The notes below the pieces were generated by a model, which had not been told where the DNA came from, ran no database searches, and saw nothing but the letters and a program-made list of their open reading frames with translations. A stretch of 47,316 nucleotides of DNA, from the NCBI GenBank assembly GCA_002381225.1, contig DFSS01000045.1:28120-75435 (forward strand). Reading direction: 5' to 3'. Below are positions 1 through 8,466 of this stretch, piece by piece (position 1 is the first letter of the stretch; the number at the start of each line of letters is the position of its first letter). Source of the stretch: Flavobacteriales bacterium UBA3431 (GTDB lineage Bacteria; Bacteroidota; Bacteroidia; Flavobacteriales; Schleiferiaceae). The translations under genes were made by a program, and so were the position numbers.

Positions 1-15
1 TAAGCCCTTCTGCCC

Positions 16-23
16 TATTTTAG
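16..23 (+). promoter_or_regulatory. -7 box candidate, BNR/VPS10-like gene
   Basis: TATTTTAG matches the Bacteroidota -7 consensus TAnnTTTG at all but one position and is followed by only 4 nt before the ATG at 28. If used, the transcript would be leaderless or nearly so. The box also forms part of a short CCCTA/TAGGG inverted repeat. No -33 box can be judged because the window begins just upstream. Confidence 0.4.
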
Positions 24-27
24 GGTC

Positions 28-3000
28 ATGAAGAACAAGACTTTTACAGCCCTCCTACTTTTTACGGCCGTATCCCTTTTTGGACAAAGTACGAGCGCAT
101 TGAAATGGCGTTCGATTGGACCCGCGGTAACCTCGGGCCGAATTGCTGATTTTGCCATTGATCCGAGCAATCCCGACCGCTGGGTCATCGCCACAGCCTC
201 CGGCGGCGTTTGGCTGACGGAAAACCACGGCTTGACCTTCAATCCTGTTTTTGACGGCGAAGGCTCCTACTCTATTGGCTGCGTCACTTTGGATCCTAGC
301 AACCCCAATACGGTATGGGTTGGTTCAGGTGAAAACAACAACCAACGCTCCGTTGCGTATGGTGACGGCATCTACCGCTCACAAGATGGCGGTTACTCAT
401 GGACGAACATGGGCCTCAAAAATTCCGAACACATTGGCATGATTGCCGTGCACCCCACGAATTCTAACATTGTGTGGGTTGCTGCCTATGGTCCTGTTTG
501 GAGCCCAGGCGGAGACCGCGGCATTTACAAGACCACCGACGGTGGCCAAAATTGGCGTCGGGTGCTCCATGTCTCGGACCACACAGGCTTCAATGAAGTA
601 CATGTGGATCCCCGCAATTCCAAAGTGCTTTACGCCACGGCCCACCAGCGCCGGCGCCATGTTTGGACCTACATTTCGGGCGGTCCAGAAAGCGGCCTGT
701 ACAAGTCGGAAGACGGCGGCGAAACCTGGAACGAACTGAAAAACGGCCTGCCCAACGGCGATAAAGGCCGATTTGCCCTCGCCATTTCACCCGTCAATCC
801 GGATGTGATTTACTGCATGGTAGAGGGGCATGGCTTGTACCGAAGTTCGGACCGTGGGGCCAGTTTCAAGAAGCAAAGCGACCACGCGACCAGCGGAAAC
901 TACTATGTGGAGCTCTTCGCAAGCCCCCACGATGTCGATGTCGTCTATTCCATGGATACGTATGCTCAATGGTCCGAAGACGGCGGCAAGACCTTTAAAG
1001 GCCTCGGAGAACGCGGCAAGCACGTGGACAACCACGTCGCTTGGATCGACCCCACCAACCCCAAGCACTTGGTGCTCGGATGTGACGGGGGCCTCTATGA
1101 AACGTGGGACCATGCGAACAGCTGGCACTTCAAGTCCAATCTTCCCGTCACGCAGTTCTACCGCGTAGCAGTGGACAATGCCACCCCATTCTACAATGTC
1201 TACGGCGGCACGCAGGATAACTTCTCCTTGGGCGGCCCGAGCCGAACCATCAACGACCGCGGCATCGTCAACAGCGATTGGTACGTCACGCAAACAGGGG
1301 ACGGATTTGAATCCCAAGTGGACCCCATCAACCCCAACATTGTATATGCGCAGGCTCAGTACGGCTGGCTGCAGCGCTACGATCGCCAGAGCGGCGAAGG
1401 GGTGCCCATCAAGCCCATCGAGGGACCCGGCGAGAAGGCCTACCGCTGGAACTGGGATGCGCCTCTGCTCATCAGCCCACACGACAACAAGACCCTGTAT
1501 TTCGCGGCAAACAAACTCTTCAAGAGTACGGACCGCGGCAACAACTGGACGACTATTTCGGGCGATCTAACACGCCAAATCGACCGAAACGCCCTACCGG
1601 TGATGGGCAAGGTGTGGAGCATGGACGCGATCGCAAAGAACCAGAGTACGACCATCTACGGCAACATTGTCGCCCTGAACGAATCCCCTGTGGCCAAAGG
1701 CCTGCTCTATGTGGGCACGGATGACGGCTTGGTCCAAATCAGCGAAAACGATGGCGGGGCTTGGCGTAAAGTCGACAAGTTCCCCGGGGTTCCCGCCAAT
1801 ACCTATGTCAACGACCTCAAGGCTTCCCTCCATGACGCCAATGTGGTGTACGCGGCCTTTAATAACCACAAAAACGGCGATTTCAGCCCCTATGTCCTCG
1901 TCTCTAAGAACAAAGGCAAGACTTGGGAAACCATCACCGGGGACTTGCCTGTGCGAGGCTCTGTCTACAGCATTGCCCAGGACCACAAGGACCCCAATCT
2001 CTTGTTTGTGGGCACGGAATTCGGAATCTTCTACTCCACCACCGGAGGCGGCACTTGGAAGAAGTTGGGCAGCGGATTGCCGACGGTAGCCGTTCGAGAC
2101 ATTGACATCCAGCGTCGCGAAAACGACTTGGTCATCGCCACCTTTGGTCGCGGATTCTATGTGCTGGACGATTACAGCCCCTTGCGTGAATTCTCTGCCA
2201 AAGTCACCGACAAGGACGCGCACATCTTTGCCGTGAAGCCCGGACTCCTCTACCACGAGGCCAGCCCTATTGGCTACGGACCCCCTGGATTCATGGGTGC
2301 CGAATACTATATGGCCAGCAACCCCGATGTGGGCATTACCCTGACCTACCACATTAAGGAAGCGCCCAAGACGCTGAAGGGCAAGCGCCAAGCGGAAGAG
2401 AAGAAAAATCCCGACGCCATAAAATACCCTTCTGCGGAGGAAATGCGCGCTGAGGACAACGAAGTGGAACCCTACCTCATGGTGGTTGTTCGGGATGCAT
2501 CGGGAACGCCGTTGCGCCGCATCGTTCGTTCCTACAGCAGCGGGATCGCTCGCTTTACTTGGGACGGCAAAGTAGCCCGCCAAGATGCACCCAAGCGCGC
2601 GGCCCACTTCGTGGCACCGGGCACCTACAGTGCACAGCTCGTCGGATTCTCCAACGGCCAATTTGACACGCTAACTGGTCCTGCATCCTTCGAAGTCAAG
2701 CACCTCAACAATTTGACATTGCCGGCGACGAATGGAGACTTGCTCGCCTTCCAGCAGCGAGTCAACCAGGTGAGCCGTCGTTACGACCGCTTTGAAATGA
2801 CCTACCGCGAGACCGTATCGCTGGCCAAGGACCTCTTTGAAGCGCTGAAGTACAGCCCCGGAGCAAATCCGACGGACCTTCAAAGCGTCTTGGCAGTCCA
2901 AACCTCCCTGCAAGCCATGGACATCGTACTCAACGGAGATGCTTCCCTGAGCAAACGTGAGTTTGAGACACTTCCTGGATTGGGAGACCGTCTATCCACG

Positions 3001-3198
3001 GCCACTTGGGGTTCGTATGGCATGCGCAGTGAGGTGACCGGCACCATGAAGGCGCAGCTGAACTATGTGGAGGCGGAATTACCCAAACTGGAAAAGGAAC
3101 TGGAAGCGCTTCAAGCCAAGTTAAAAGCCCTCGAAGTCAAGAGCATCAAAGACGGCGCACCCTATGTACGTGGAGGCCTGGAAAAGCCCTTGAACTAA
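28..3198 (+). CDS. Secreted BNR/VPS10-like beta-propeller protein
   Basis: This is a 1056-residue protein with an N-terminal signal peptide (basic MKNK, hydrophobic stretch to about residue 20, then SQ/TSA). At least eight Asp-box-like repeats of the form S-x-D-x-G-x-x-W follow, for example SQDGGYSW, TTDGGQNW, SEDGGETW and STDRGNNW, spread over roughly residues 40-740. This is the pattern of sortilin/VPS10-like and BNR propellers, often annotated as glycosyl hydrolases without a proven activity. Residues about 815-895 look like a FlgD-type Ig fold (RRIVRSYSSG...WDGK...APGTY). The C-terminal ~150 residues are helical and charged. No type IX sorting domain is obvious. No catalytic residues can be assigned, so substrate and activity are unknown. 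It converges on the KAS III gene and shares its terminator. Confidence 0.85.
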   Translation: MKNKTFTALLLFTAVSLFGQSTSALKWRSIGPAVTSGRIADFAIDPSNPDRWVIATASGGVWLTENHGLTFNPVFDGEGSYSIGCVTLDPSNPNTVWVGSGENNNQRSVAYGDGIYRSQDGGYSWTNMGLKNSEHIGMIAVHPTNSNIVWVAAYGPVWSPGGDRGIYKTTDGGQNWRRVLHVSDHTGFNEVHVDPRNSKVLYATAHQRRRHVWTYISGGPESGLYKSEDGGETWNELKNGLPNGDKGRFALAISPVNPDVIYCMVEGHGLYRSSDRGASFKKQSDHATSGNYYVELFASPHDVDVVYSMDTYAQWSEDGGKTFKGLGERGKHVDNHVAWIDPTNPKHLVLGCDGGLYETWDHANSWHFKSNLPVTQFYRVAVDNATPFYNVYGGTQDNFSLGGPSRTINDRGIVNSDWYVTQTGDGFESQVDPINPNIVYAQAQYGWLQRYDRQSGEGVPIKPIEGPGEKAYRWNWDAPLLISPHDNKTLYFAANKLFKSTDRGNNWTTISGDLTRQIDRNALPVMGKVWSMDAIAKNQSTTIYGNIVALNESPVAKGLLYVGTDDGLVQISENDGGAWRKVDKFPGVPANTYVNDLKASLHDANVVYAAFNNHKNGDFSPYVLVSKNKGKTWETITGDLPVRGSVYSIAQDHKDPNLLFVGTEFGIFYSTTGGGTWKKLGSGLPTVAVRDIDIQRRENDLVIATFGRGFYVLDDYSPLREFSAKVTDKDAHIFAVKPGLLYHEASPIGYGPPGFMGAEYYMASNPDVGITLTYHIKEAPKTLKGKRQAEEKKNPDAIKYPSAEEMRAEDNEVEPYLMVVVRDASGTPLRRIVRSYSSGIARFTWDGKVARQDAPKRAAHFVAPGTYSAQLVGFSNGQFDTLTGPASFEVKHLNNLTLPATNGDLLAFQQRVNQVSRRYDRFEMTYRETVSLAKDLFEALKYSPGANPTDLQSVLAVQTSLQAMDIVLNGDASLSKREFETLPGLGDRLSTATWGSYGMRSEVTGTMKAQLNYVEAELPKLEKELEALQAKLKALEVKSIKDGAPYVRGGLEKPLN

Positions 3199-3223
3199 AC
3201 GGGATTCTTCCCGTATCGAATAA

Positions 3224-3249
3224 AAAAGGCGCCCTTCGGGGCGCCTTTT
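3224..3249. terminator. Bidirectional intrinsic terminator
   Basis: An 11-bp perfect stem, AAAAGGCGCCC paired with GGGCGCCTTTT, closes on a TTCG tetraloop and has A and T runs on both sides. It sits between the convergent BNR-propeller and KAS III genes and can stop transcription from either direction. Confidence 0.85.
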
Positions 3250-3279
3250 AGTTATCGAGCAGGCCCAGAGGGCCGTGCA

Positions 3280-4356
3280 TTACATGCGGTAGACAAAGGC
3301 ATTGATATTCATGCCGGCCCCCACGGATGCAAAGAGCACGATGTCACCCGGAGCCACTTTGTGGCCTTGGTATTGCTCGTGGCGAACCATGTCAAAAAGG
3401 GTGGGTACCGTCGCAACGGACGAATTCCCCATCCACTGAATGGACATCGGCATCACCGCATCCAGGTCGGCCTTCATCCCATACAGTTTGTACAGGCGCT
3501 CGCCCACAGCGTGGTCGAGTTTGGCATTGGCTTGGTGCATAAATATTTTCTTGACCTCCGACAGATGAACCCCTGCGTTGTCTAGGGCGGCCTTCATGGC
3601 GTCCGGGACATGGCGGATGGCAAATTCATAGATTTTCCGGCCCTTCATTTTAATCAGGCGCTCCCCTCGATCGAGTTCGGGATTGTTGGATGGATTGGAC
3701 TTGAGGAAATAGGCCTCATTCTTGGTGTAGGATACGGCGGCCCGGCCCAAAATACCCGATCCCCCTTCCGCGCCGTCTTGCAATTCAAAACATGCAGCGC
3801 CTGCGCCATCAGAGAAGATCATCGAATCGCGGTCGTGCACGTCTACAATGCGTGACAAGGTTTCACAACCGATGACGAGGGCGCGTTTCGCCATTCCTCC
3901 GAGGAGGTAGGCTTCGGCGACCAAAACACCTTGAATCCAGCCGGGGCAGCCAGCGAGGACGTCAAACGCCACGACACGGGGGTTTTCAATGCCCAATTCG
4001 TGCTTGACGCGCGAGGCGATGCTCGGCATTTGTTCCATCACCCGAGAACCATGTTCGATGTCGCCAAAATTTTGGCCGACAATCAACAAGTCAATGTCTT
4101 CACCACTCCATCCCGCATCATCCAGCGCGCGCTGTCCGGCTAAGGCACCCAAATCTTTGGAGGTTTGATCTGGCCGGGCATAGCGACGCTCGGCAATTTC
4201 AGTAATGCTCTGAAACTTTTCGATGATCACTTCGTTTGAATTGGGAAACAGGCTTCCGTCCTCATCCATAAAGGTGCGGTCCAAGAAAGCGCTATTGGGG
4301 ATGACCATGTCCGGGACTACGGAGCCCGTACCGGTGATGACAATGGCTGGTTTCAT
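3280..4356 (-). CDS. 3-oxoacyl-ACP synthase III family protein (FabH-like)
   Basis: This is a 358-residue thiolase-fold condensing enzyme of the KAS III type, which condenses an acyl-CoA or acyl-ACP starter with malonyl-ACP. The catalytic triad is visible: Cys137 in LAGCPG, His274 in MHQAN and Asn311 in MGNSS. It is about 30-40 residues longer than classical FabH, and the N-terminus (TGSVVPDMVIPNSAF) differs from housekeeping FabH. It may therefore be a paralogue for a specialised fatty acyl, hydrocarbon or pigment pathway; this is inference. The start at 4356 is chosen because MKPAIVITGTG begins the fold and lies 5 nt after a perfect -7 box. The reading frame remains open further upstream, but that stretch would run through the promoter and into folE. 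Confidence 0.85.
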   Translation of the reverse strand: MKPAIVITGTGSVVPDMVIPNSAFLDRTFMDEDGSLFPNSNEVIIEKFQSITEIAERRYARPDQTSKDLGALAGQRALDDAGWSGEDIDLLIVGQNFGDIEHGSRVMEQMPSIASRVKHELGIENPRVVAFDVLAGCPGWIQGVLVAEAYLLGGMAKRALVIGCETLSRIVDVHDRDSMIFSDGAGAACFELQDGAEGGSGILGRAAVSYTKNEAYFLKSNPSNNPELDRGERLIKMKGRKIYEFAIRHVPDAMKAALDNAGVHLSEVKKIFMHQANAKLDHAVGERLYKLYGMKADLDAVMPMSIQWMGNSSVATVPTLFDMVRHEQYQGHKVAPGDIVLFASVGAGMNINAFVYRM

Positions 4357-4361
4357 GGGCG

Positions 4362-4369
4362 CAAAAGTA
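4362..4369 (-). promoter_or_regulatory. -7 box of the KAS III gene (TACTTTTG)
   Basis: On the minus strand this is an exact TAnnTTTG match followed by 5 nt and the ATG at 4356, which predicts a leaderless or near-leaderless mRNA. It forms one arm of a perfect 10-bp inverted repeat (4361-4370 with 4392-4401), whose other arm carries the folE -7 box. Confidence 0.65.
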
Positions 4370-4392
4370 CCCCTTTTTGATGAGATGGGCCG

Positions 4393-4400
4393 TACTTTTG
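4393..4400 (+). promoter_or_regulatory. -7 box of folE (TACTTTTG)
   Basis: An exact TAnnTTTG match is followed by 5 nt and the ATG at 4406, the mirror image of the KAS III promoter on the other strand. No convincing TTTG/TTG -33 box lies at the usual spacing. That position is occupied by the opposing -7 element. Confidence 0.65.
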
Positions 4401-4405
4401 CCGCC

Positions 4406-5077
4406 ATGAATTCACAGGACCCCTTCGACGATTTGGACCACCACGCGAGCGCATTCGACACGCCCATGCGTGCGGACGCCTTTGAAATCTCGGATGAAAC
4501 AAAAATTCAGCGCATCGAGGCGCATGTGAAAGGCATCCTCGAAACGCTTGGAATGGACCTCACCGACGACAGCCTGGCCGGCACACCCCGACGCGTCGCC
4601 AAAATGTATGTCAAGGAGGCTTTTGGGGGCCTGAATCCGGAACGAAAGCCCGCGCTCGGCACCTTTGCGAACAGCTACCGGTACGGCGAAATGCTGGTGG
4701 AGAAGAACATCGTGGTCTATTCCACGTGTGAACACCACTTGCTGCCCATTGTAGGCCGCGCCCATGTAGCCTATCTCTCTCAGGACCGCGTCATCGGCTT
4801 GAGTAAGATGAACCGCATTGTCGACTTTTATGCCAAACGCCCACAAGTGCAAGAGCGCTTGACGCGTCAGATCACCTTCGCCCTGCAAGAGGCGCTTGGC
4901 ACACCCGATGTGGCCGTCCTGATTGATGCCAAACACTTGTGCGTCAATGCTCGAGGCATTCGGGACATCGATTCTAGTACCGTCACCGCGGAATATGGTG
5001 GGCGATTTGCGACGGAAGAGCAATTAAAGCAGGATTTTCTTTCCTACGTCCAATTAAAAACCGAATTTGGGGACTAG
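4406..5077 (+). CDS. folE: GTP cyclohydrolase I
   Basis: This 223-residue enzyme converts GTP to 7,8-dihydroneopterin triphosphate, the first step of folate (and tetrahydropterin) synthesis. The zinc ligands of the type IA enzyme are present: Cys108 and His111 in STCEHHLLP, and Cys179 in KHLCVNARG. The LAGTPRRVAKMY and GLSKMNRIVD motifs are also typical. The start at 4406 gives the usual length and lies 5 nt after a -7 box. The frame is open to 4223, but that would overlap the divergent gene. The ~25-residue acidic N-terminal stretch before the core is unremarkable. cysS follows 4 nt after the stop and is probably co-transcribed. Confidence 0.95.
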   Translation: MNSQDPFDDLDHHASAFDTPMRADAFEISDETKIQRIEAHVKGILETLGMDLTDDSLAGTPRRVAKMYVKEAFGGLNPERKPALGTFANSYRYGEMLVEKNIVVYSTCEHHLLPIVGRAHVAYLSQDRVIGLSKMNRIVDFYAKRPQVQERLTRQITFALQEALGTPDVAVLIDAKHLCVNARGIRDIDSSTVTAEYGGRFATEEQLKQDFLSYVQLKTEFGD

Positions 5078-5081
5078 AACG

Positions 5082-6569
5082 ATGAGCAGTATCCAGATAT
5101 ACGATAGCCTTGAAGGCCAACTTCGCCCGTTTGAGCCCTTGCAAGCCGGCCGAGTCGGCATGTACGTTTGCGGCCCTACCGTCTACAGCCATGTACATTT
5201 GGGCAACGTGCGGACCTTCTTGTCGTTTGATCTGATTTTCCGCTACCTCCAACACCAGGGTCTGAAAGTTCGCTATGTCCGCAATATCACCGATGCGGGG
5301 CATTTGGTGGATGATGCGGATGAGGGAGAGGATAAAGTTGGCAAGCGGGCCAAGCTCGAGCAGTTAGAGCCCATGGAAATTGTGCAGAAATACACAGTGA
5401 ATTTCCACGAGGTCATGCAGGCCTTCAACGCACTTCCTCCCTCCATCGAACCGACCGCCACCGGGCATATCATCGAACAAATTGCGCTGACGCAACAGTT
5501 GCTTGCCAATGGTTGGGCCTACGAGTCCAACGGTTCAGTCTATTTTGACGTGGAGGCCTACCATGCAAAGCATACCTACGGCGTCCTCTCGGGACGCGAC
5601 ATCGATGCGATGCGCTCTGGGAGCCGAGAATTGGATGGCCAGAGTGACAAGCGATCCCCGTTGGATTTTGCCTTGTGGAAGAAGGCCTCGGAAGCCCACA
5701 TCATGCGCTGGGCGAGTCCTTGGGGCGAAGGTTTCCCCGGCTGGCACCTGGAGTGCTCTGCGATGAGCACCAAATACCTCGGCGAATCCTTTGACATTCA
5801 CGGCGGCGGCATGGACCTGAAGTTCCCCCACCACGAATGTGAAATTGCCCAAAATCAAGGCGCCCATGCACATGGCGGCGCACGGTATTGGATGCATGCC
5901 AACATGTTGACCCTTAATGGGAAGCGTATGTCCAAATCCACCGGAAATACCTTGCTTCCCGGCGAATTGTTGACAGGAAACTCCCCCCATTTGAGCAAGG
6001 GCTATTCCGCTTCAGTCGCGCGGTTCTTTATTCATCAGGCCCATTACCGCTCGGTGCTGGACTTTTCGGACGAGGCTCTGCAAGCCGCCGAAAAAGGCTA
6101 CCAACGCCTTACCAATGCGTTGAATGTTCTGGAAAAACGGACCGCCTCCGGTCCCGTTGCCGGGACCTTTGATGTAGAGGCTTGGCAACAAGGCTGTGTG
6201 GACGCCATGAACAATGATTTCAACAGCCCTATTCTCATTGCCCACTTGTTTGACGCGGTGAAAGCCATTCAGGCGGACCAGCAGGATCCGGCGCTTTTGG
6301 GACAAGACGGAGCGGCGGCGCTTTTGGGACACCTCAAAGCGTGGATGTTTGACGTGCTCGGCTTGCAGGCCGAAGCAGCGAGTGGGGCCACAGGAGCATC
6401 CTCTCAAAAGGCGCTCGATGCGGCCATGGCCATAGTACTGGATGCCCGACGGAAAGCTCGCGAGCAGAAAGACTGGGCGACCAGTGATGCCATCCGCGAT
6501 CAATTGGCTGCCGGCGGCATTCAGGTCAAAGACGGGGCGGACGGAAGCACCTACAGCGTGCAAGAATGA
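5082..6569 (+). CDS. cysS: Cysteinyl-tRNA synthetase
   Basis: This 495-residue class I synthetase charges tRNA-Cys. The HIGH-type signature is HVHLGN (about residues 37-42) and the KMSKS loop is RMSKSTGN (about 282-289). The zinc-site residues that select cysteine are kept: Cys30 in MYVCGPT, the Cys in LECSAMS and the His/Glu region HHECEIAQ. The start at 5082 is preferred because MSSIQIYD aligns with the usual N-terminus; an in-frame ATG at 5067 would overlap folE. The downstream yidD overlaps by 4 nt (ATGA), suggesting translational coupling. Confidence 0.96.
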   Translation: MSSIQIYDSLEGQLRPFEPLQAGRVGMYVCGPTVYSHVHLGNVRTFLSFDLIFRYLQHQGLKVRYVRNITDAGHLVDDADEGEDKVGKRAKLEQLEPMEIVQKYTVNFHEVMQAFNALPPSIEPTATGHIIEQIALTQQLLANGWAYESNGSVYFDVEAYHAKHTYGVLSGRDIDAMRSGSRELDGQSDKRSPLDFALWKKASEAHIMRWASPWGEGFPGWHLECSAMSTKYLGESFDIHGGGMDLKFPHHECEIAQNQGAHAHGGARYWMHANMLTLNGKRMSKSTGNTLLPGELLTGNSPHLSKGYSASVARFFIHQAHYRSVLDFSDEALQAAEKGYQRLTNALNVLEKRTASGPVAGTFDVEAWQQGCVDAMNNDFNSPILIAHLFDAVKAIQADQQDPALLGQDGAAALLGHLKAWMFDVLGLQAEAASGATGASSQKALDAAMAIVLDARRKAREQKDWATSDAIRDQLAAGGIQVKDGADGSTYSVQE

Positions 6570-6820
6570 CCCTCCTCCACTGGATCCTAGGACTGCCTTT
6601 CTTGCTCCTCATCGGAGTGTACAAATACCTCATTTCACCCTTTACGCCTCCCTCCTGTCGCCACACCCCAACTTGTTCTGCCTATGCCTCGGAAGCGGTT
6701 CGTGAATGGGGTCCCTTGCAAGGCGGTTGGATGGCGGTCCGGCGCATTGGACGCTGCCATCCGTGGGGCAGCCACGGCTGGGATCCTGTTCCCAAAAAGT
6801 CATCCAAAAGCGAGAAATAA
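6566..6820 (+). CDS. yidD: Membrane protein insertion efficiency factor YidD
   Basis: This 84-residue protein of the YidD family assists insertion and folding of inner-membrane proteins with YidC/Sec. Family signatures are LIGVYKYLISPFTPPSCR, TCSAYASEAVREWG and RRIGRCHPWGSHGWDPVP, with an amphipathic N-terminal helix. Three conserved cysteines are present. In many bacteria yidD lies between rnpA and yidC; here it sits between cysS and lgt, overlapping cysS by 4 nt. Confidence 0.93.
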   Translation: MTLLHWILGLPFLLLIGVYKYLISPFTPPSCRHTPTCSAYASEAVREWGPLQGGWMAVRRIGRCHPWGSHGWDPVPKKSSKSEK

Positions 6821-6856
6821 GCGACGCACATCACCGAGAGGTTGGGAGGACTTCGG

Positions 6857-6864
6857 TATCTTCG
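6857..6864 (+). promoter_or_regulatory. -7 box candidate upstream of lgt
   Basis: TATCTTCG resembles TAnnTTTG with one change and ends 4 nt before the ATG at 6869, so lgt may have its own near-leaderless transcript besides read-through from cysS-yidD. No clear -33 box is seen. Confidence 0.4.
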
Positions 6865-6868
6865 TTTC

Positions 6869-7936
6869 ATGCTACTAACCATCACGTGGGCCGCGGAACG
6901 CGGACTGGAACTCGGCCCGCTCTTCTTGCGCTATTACCAAGTGCTTTTCTTCGCGGGCTTTTTGCTCGGTTTTTACCTCATGCGCCGGTATTTCACCAAA
7001 GAAGGCGTTTCGGCTGAAGTCTTGGATAATTTGCTCATTTACACGGTGGTCGCCACCATCATCGGCGCTCGTTTGGGCCATGTTTTCTTCTATGACTGGG
7101 CCTACTACAAACAGCACGTCGCGGAAATTTTCATGCCCTGGAAGGGTGGCCTCGCTTCCCATGGTGCCGCCGTGGTTATCCCACTCACCCTCTACTATTT
7201 CAGTCAGAAGTTCAAAAAGGACCTCGGCCATTCATTTTTATGGTTGATGGACCGCGTCGTGATTTCGGTAGCCCTTGCGGGCGCCTTGATCCGTTTAGGC
7301 AACTTTACCAACTCGGAGATCTACGGCGAACCGGCCAACAGTGCCGTGGAAACGGTGTACTTCCGCCCAGTGTTGGACTATATGGAGGAGTATTTTTCAG
7401 ACCAAGTGTCCGATCTCGAATTTGTACGCATGAATGACGCCCTGGAGACCGATAGCCTCTGGCTTCCCCAGTATGATTTGGTCATCACTCCAGCTGAAAA
7501 CGTTGAAATCGGGGCCCTTCAGTCCATGCTGGAGGTGCACCTCATTCCGCTCTTCAATCTTCAGAAAAAGGACAACCGCCACATTTACATTCCCGATGAC
7601 TCCTACGTACAGCCAGGGGAAAATGGCACCTACCACGTGACGATTTATGGCATCCCTCGCTTGCCTTCCCAGCTCTTTGAGTCCCTGGGCTACCTCCTGA
7701 TTTTCGTTCTGCTCTTCTTCCTGGGTGAGAAGGGCCATTTGAAGGCAGAGGGGCGAATTTTTGGCCTCTTTATGCTCCTGGTCTTTGGGTTCCGAATTGC
7801 CATCGAATTCCTCAAAGCGAACCAAAAAGCCTTTGAAGCCAGCATGACCCTGAATATGGGCCAATGGCTTAGCATCCCGCTCGTCCTGGCGGGCCTCTAC
7901 CTTTTGATTCAATCGTTCCGAACGTCCAAATCATGA
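6869..7936 (+). CDS. lgt: Prolipoprotein diacylglyceryl transferase
   Basis: This 355-residue polytopic inner-membrane enzyme transfers diacylglyceryl from phosphatidylglycerol to the lipobox cysteine of prolipoproteins, the first lipoprotein maturation step. The signature RLGNFTNSEIYGEP contains the essential Arg/Asn region, GGLASHGA carries the catalytic-site His, and PRLPSQLFES matches the conserved R-x-P-S-Q-L-x-E motif. A ~100-residue insert between these motifs lengthens the protein relative to the ~290-residue E. coli enzyme; such inserts are known in Bacteroidota. The start at 6869 is chosen over a TTG at 6842 because it follows a -7-like box and removes nine untypical residues. It overlaps the DUF192 gene by 4 nt. 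Confidence 0.94.
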   Translation: MLLTITWAAERGLELGPLFLRYYQVLFFAGFLLGFYLMRRYFTKEGVSAEVLDNLLIYTVVATIIGARLGHVFFYDWAYYKQHVAEIFMPWKGGLASHGAAVVIPLTLYYFSQKFKKDLGHSFLWLMDRVVISVALAGALIRLGNFTNSEIYGEPANSAVETVYFRPVLDYMEEYFSDQVSDLEFVRMNDALETDSLWLPQYDLVITPAENVEIGALQSMLEVHLIPLFNLQKKDNRHIYIPDDSYVQPGENGTYHVTIYGIPRLPSQLFESLGYLLIFVLLFFLGEKGHLKAEGRIFGLFMLLVFGFRIAIEFLKANQKAFEASMTLNMGQWLSIPLVLAGLYLLIQSFRTSKS

Positions 7937-8466
7937 AGTCCCCCTTCCTCCGAAAAGCGGGCACTGCCCTGCTTATTTTGGCCCTGTTAGGCTTCCTATA
8001 CGTCCAAATTGCGCCTGCCTTCAAGAGCGGCGGCACCTCTTCCAAACCCCAAGCCCAAAATATCGCGGAAACCTATGAACCCCCTTTCACCCTTGAAGGC
8101 TATGGCGCCTTTGTGCAAGGCGAGGATACGGTTGCTACCTACCGTCTTGAACTGGCCGAATCGGAGCGCGAAGTCCAACAGGGCATGATGTGGCGCAAAC
8201 ACATGGATCCGGACATGGGGATGCTCTTCCTCATGCCGGAGGAGCGCATGCAGAGTTTTTGGATGAAGAACACTTATGTGGGACTGGACATCGTTTACAT
8301 TTCAGCTGCAGGTCAGGTTGTCAGCATCCAAGCCAATGCGCAACCTTTTAGTGAAACCCCTTTGCCCTCTGATGGTCCGGCCCAATTCGTGCTGGAGCTC
8401 CCCGCAGGCACCTGCGCTCAAGTGGGTATTACCCCTGGCATGAACTGGATTTGGAATCGACTATGA
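7933..8466 (+). CDS. DUF192 family exported protein
   Basis: This 177-residue protein has an N-terminal membrane segment (about residues 9-30), then a low-complexity linker and a DUF192 domain from about residue 57 to the end. Family motifs are GMMWRKHMDPDMGMLFLMP, SFWMKNTYVGLDIVYI and FVLELPAGTC. The family is small, beta-rich and mostly secreted, with no agreed biochemical role. It overlaps lgt upstream and the sialidase-like gene downstream by 4 nt each, so it belongs to an envelope-related operon. Confidence 0.88.
   Translation: MKSPFLRKAGTALLILALLGFLYVQIAPAFKSGGTSSKPQAQNIAETYEPPFTLEGYGAFVQGEDTVATYRLELAESEREVQQGMMWRKHMDPDMGMLFLMPEERMQSFWMKNTYVGLDIVYISAAGQVVSIQANAQPFSETPLPSDGPAQFVLELPAGTCAQVGITPGMNWIWNRL

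Noticed and set aside
1..3. TAA at the very start of the window as the stop of an upstream plus-strand gene
   Set aside because: The three bases could be any triplet; without upstream sequence the frame cannot be supported.
1594..2661. Long open frame (355 codons) on the minus strand inside the BNR-propeller gene, plus a 231-codon one at 787-1482
   Set aside because: Both lie wholly antisense to a clear coding gene with signal peptide and repeats, show no recognisable domain, and are expected by chance in GC-rich coding DNA.
3199..3214. Small hairpin ACGGGA/TCCCGT directly after the BNR gene stop
   Set aside because: It has no U tract, and a much stronger terminator lies 10 nt further on; considered incidental.
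4223..4405. N-terminal extension of folE by 61 residues
   Set aside because: It would overlap the divergent KAS III gene and its promoter, and the extension has no homology to GTP cyclohydrolase I; ATG 4406 follows an exact -7 box.
4357..4467. N-terminal extension of the KAS III protein by 37 residues
   Set aside because: It would run through the shared promoter and into folE; the family fold begins at MKPAIVITGTG.
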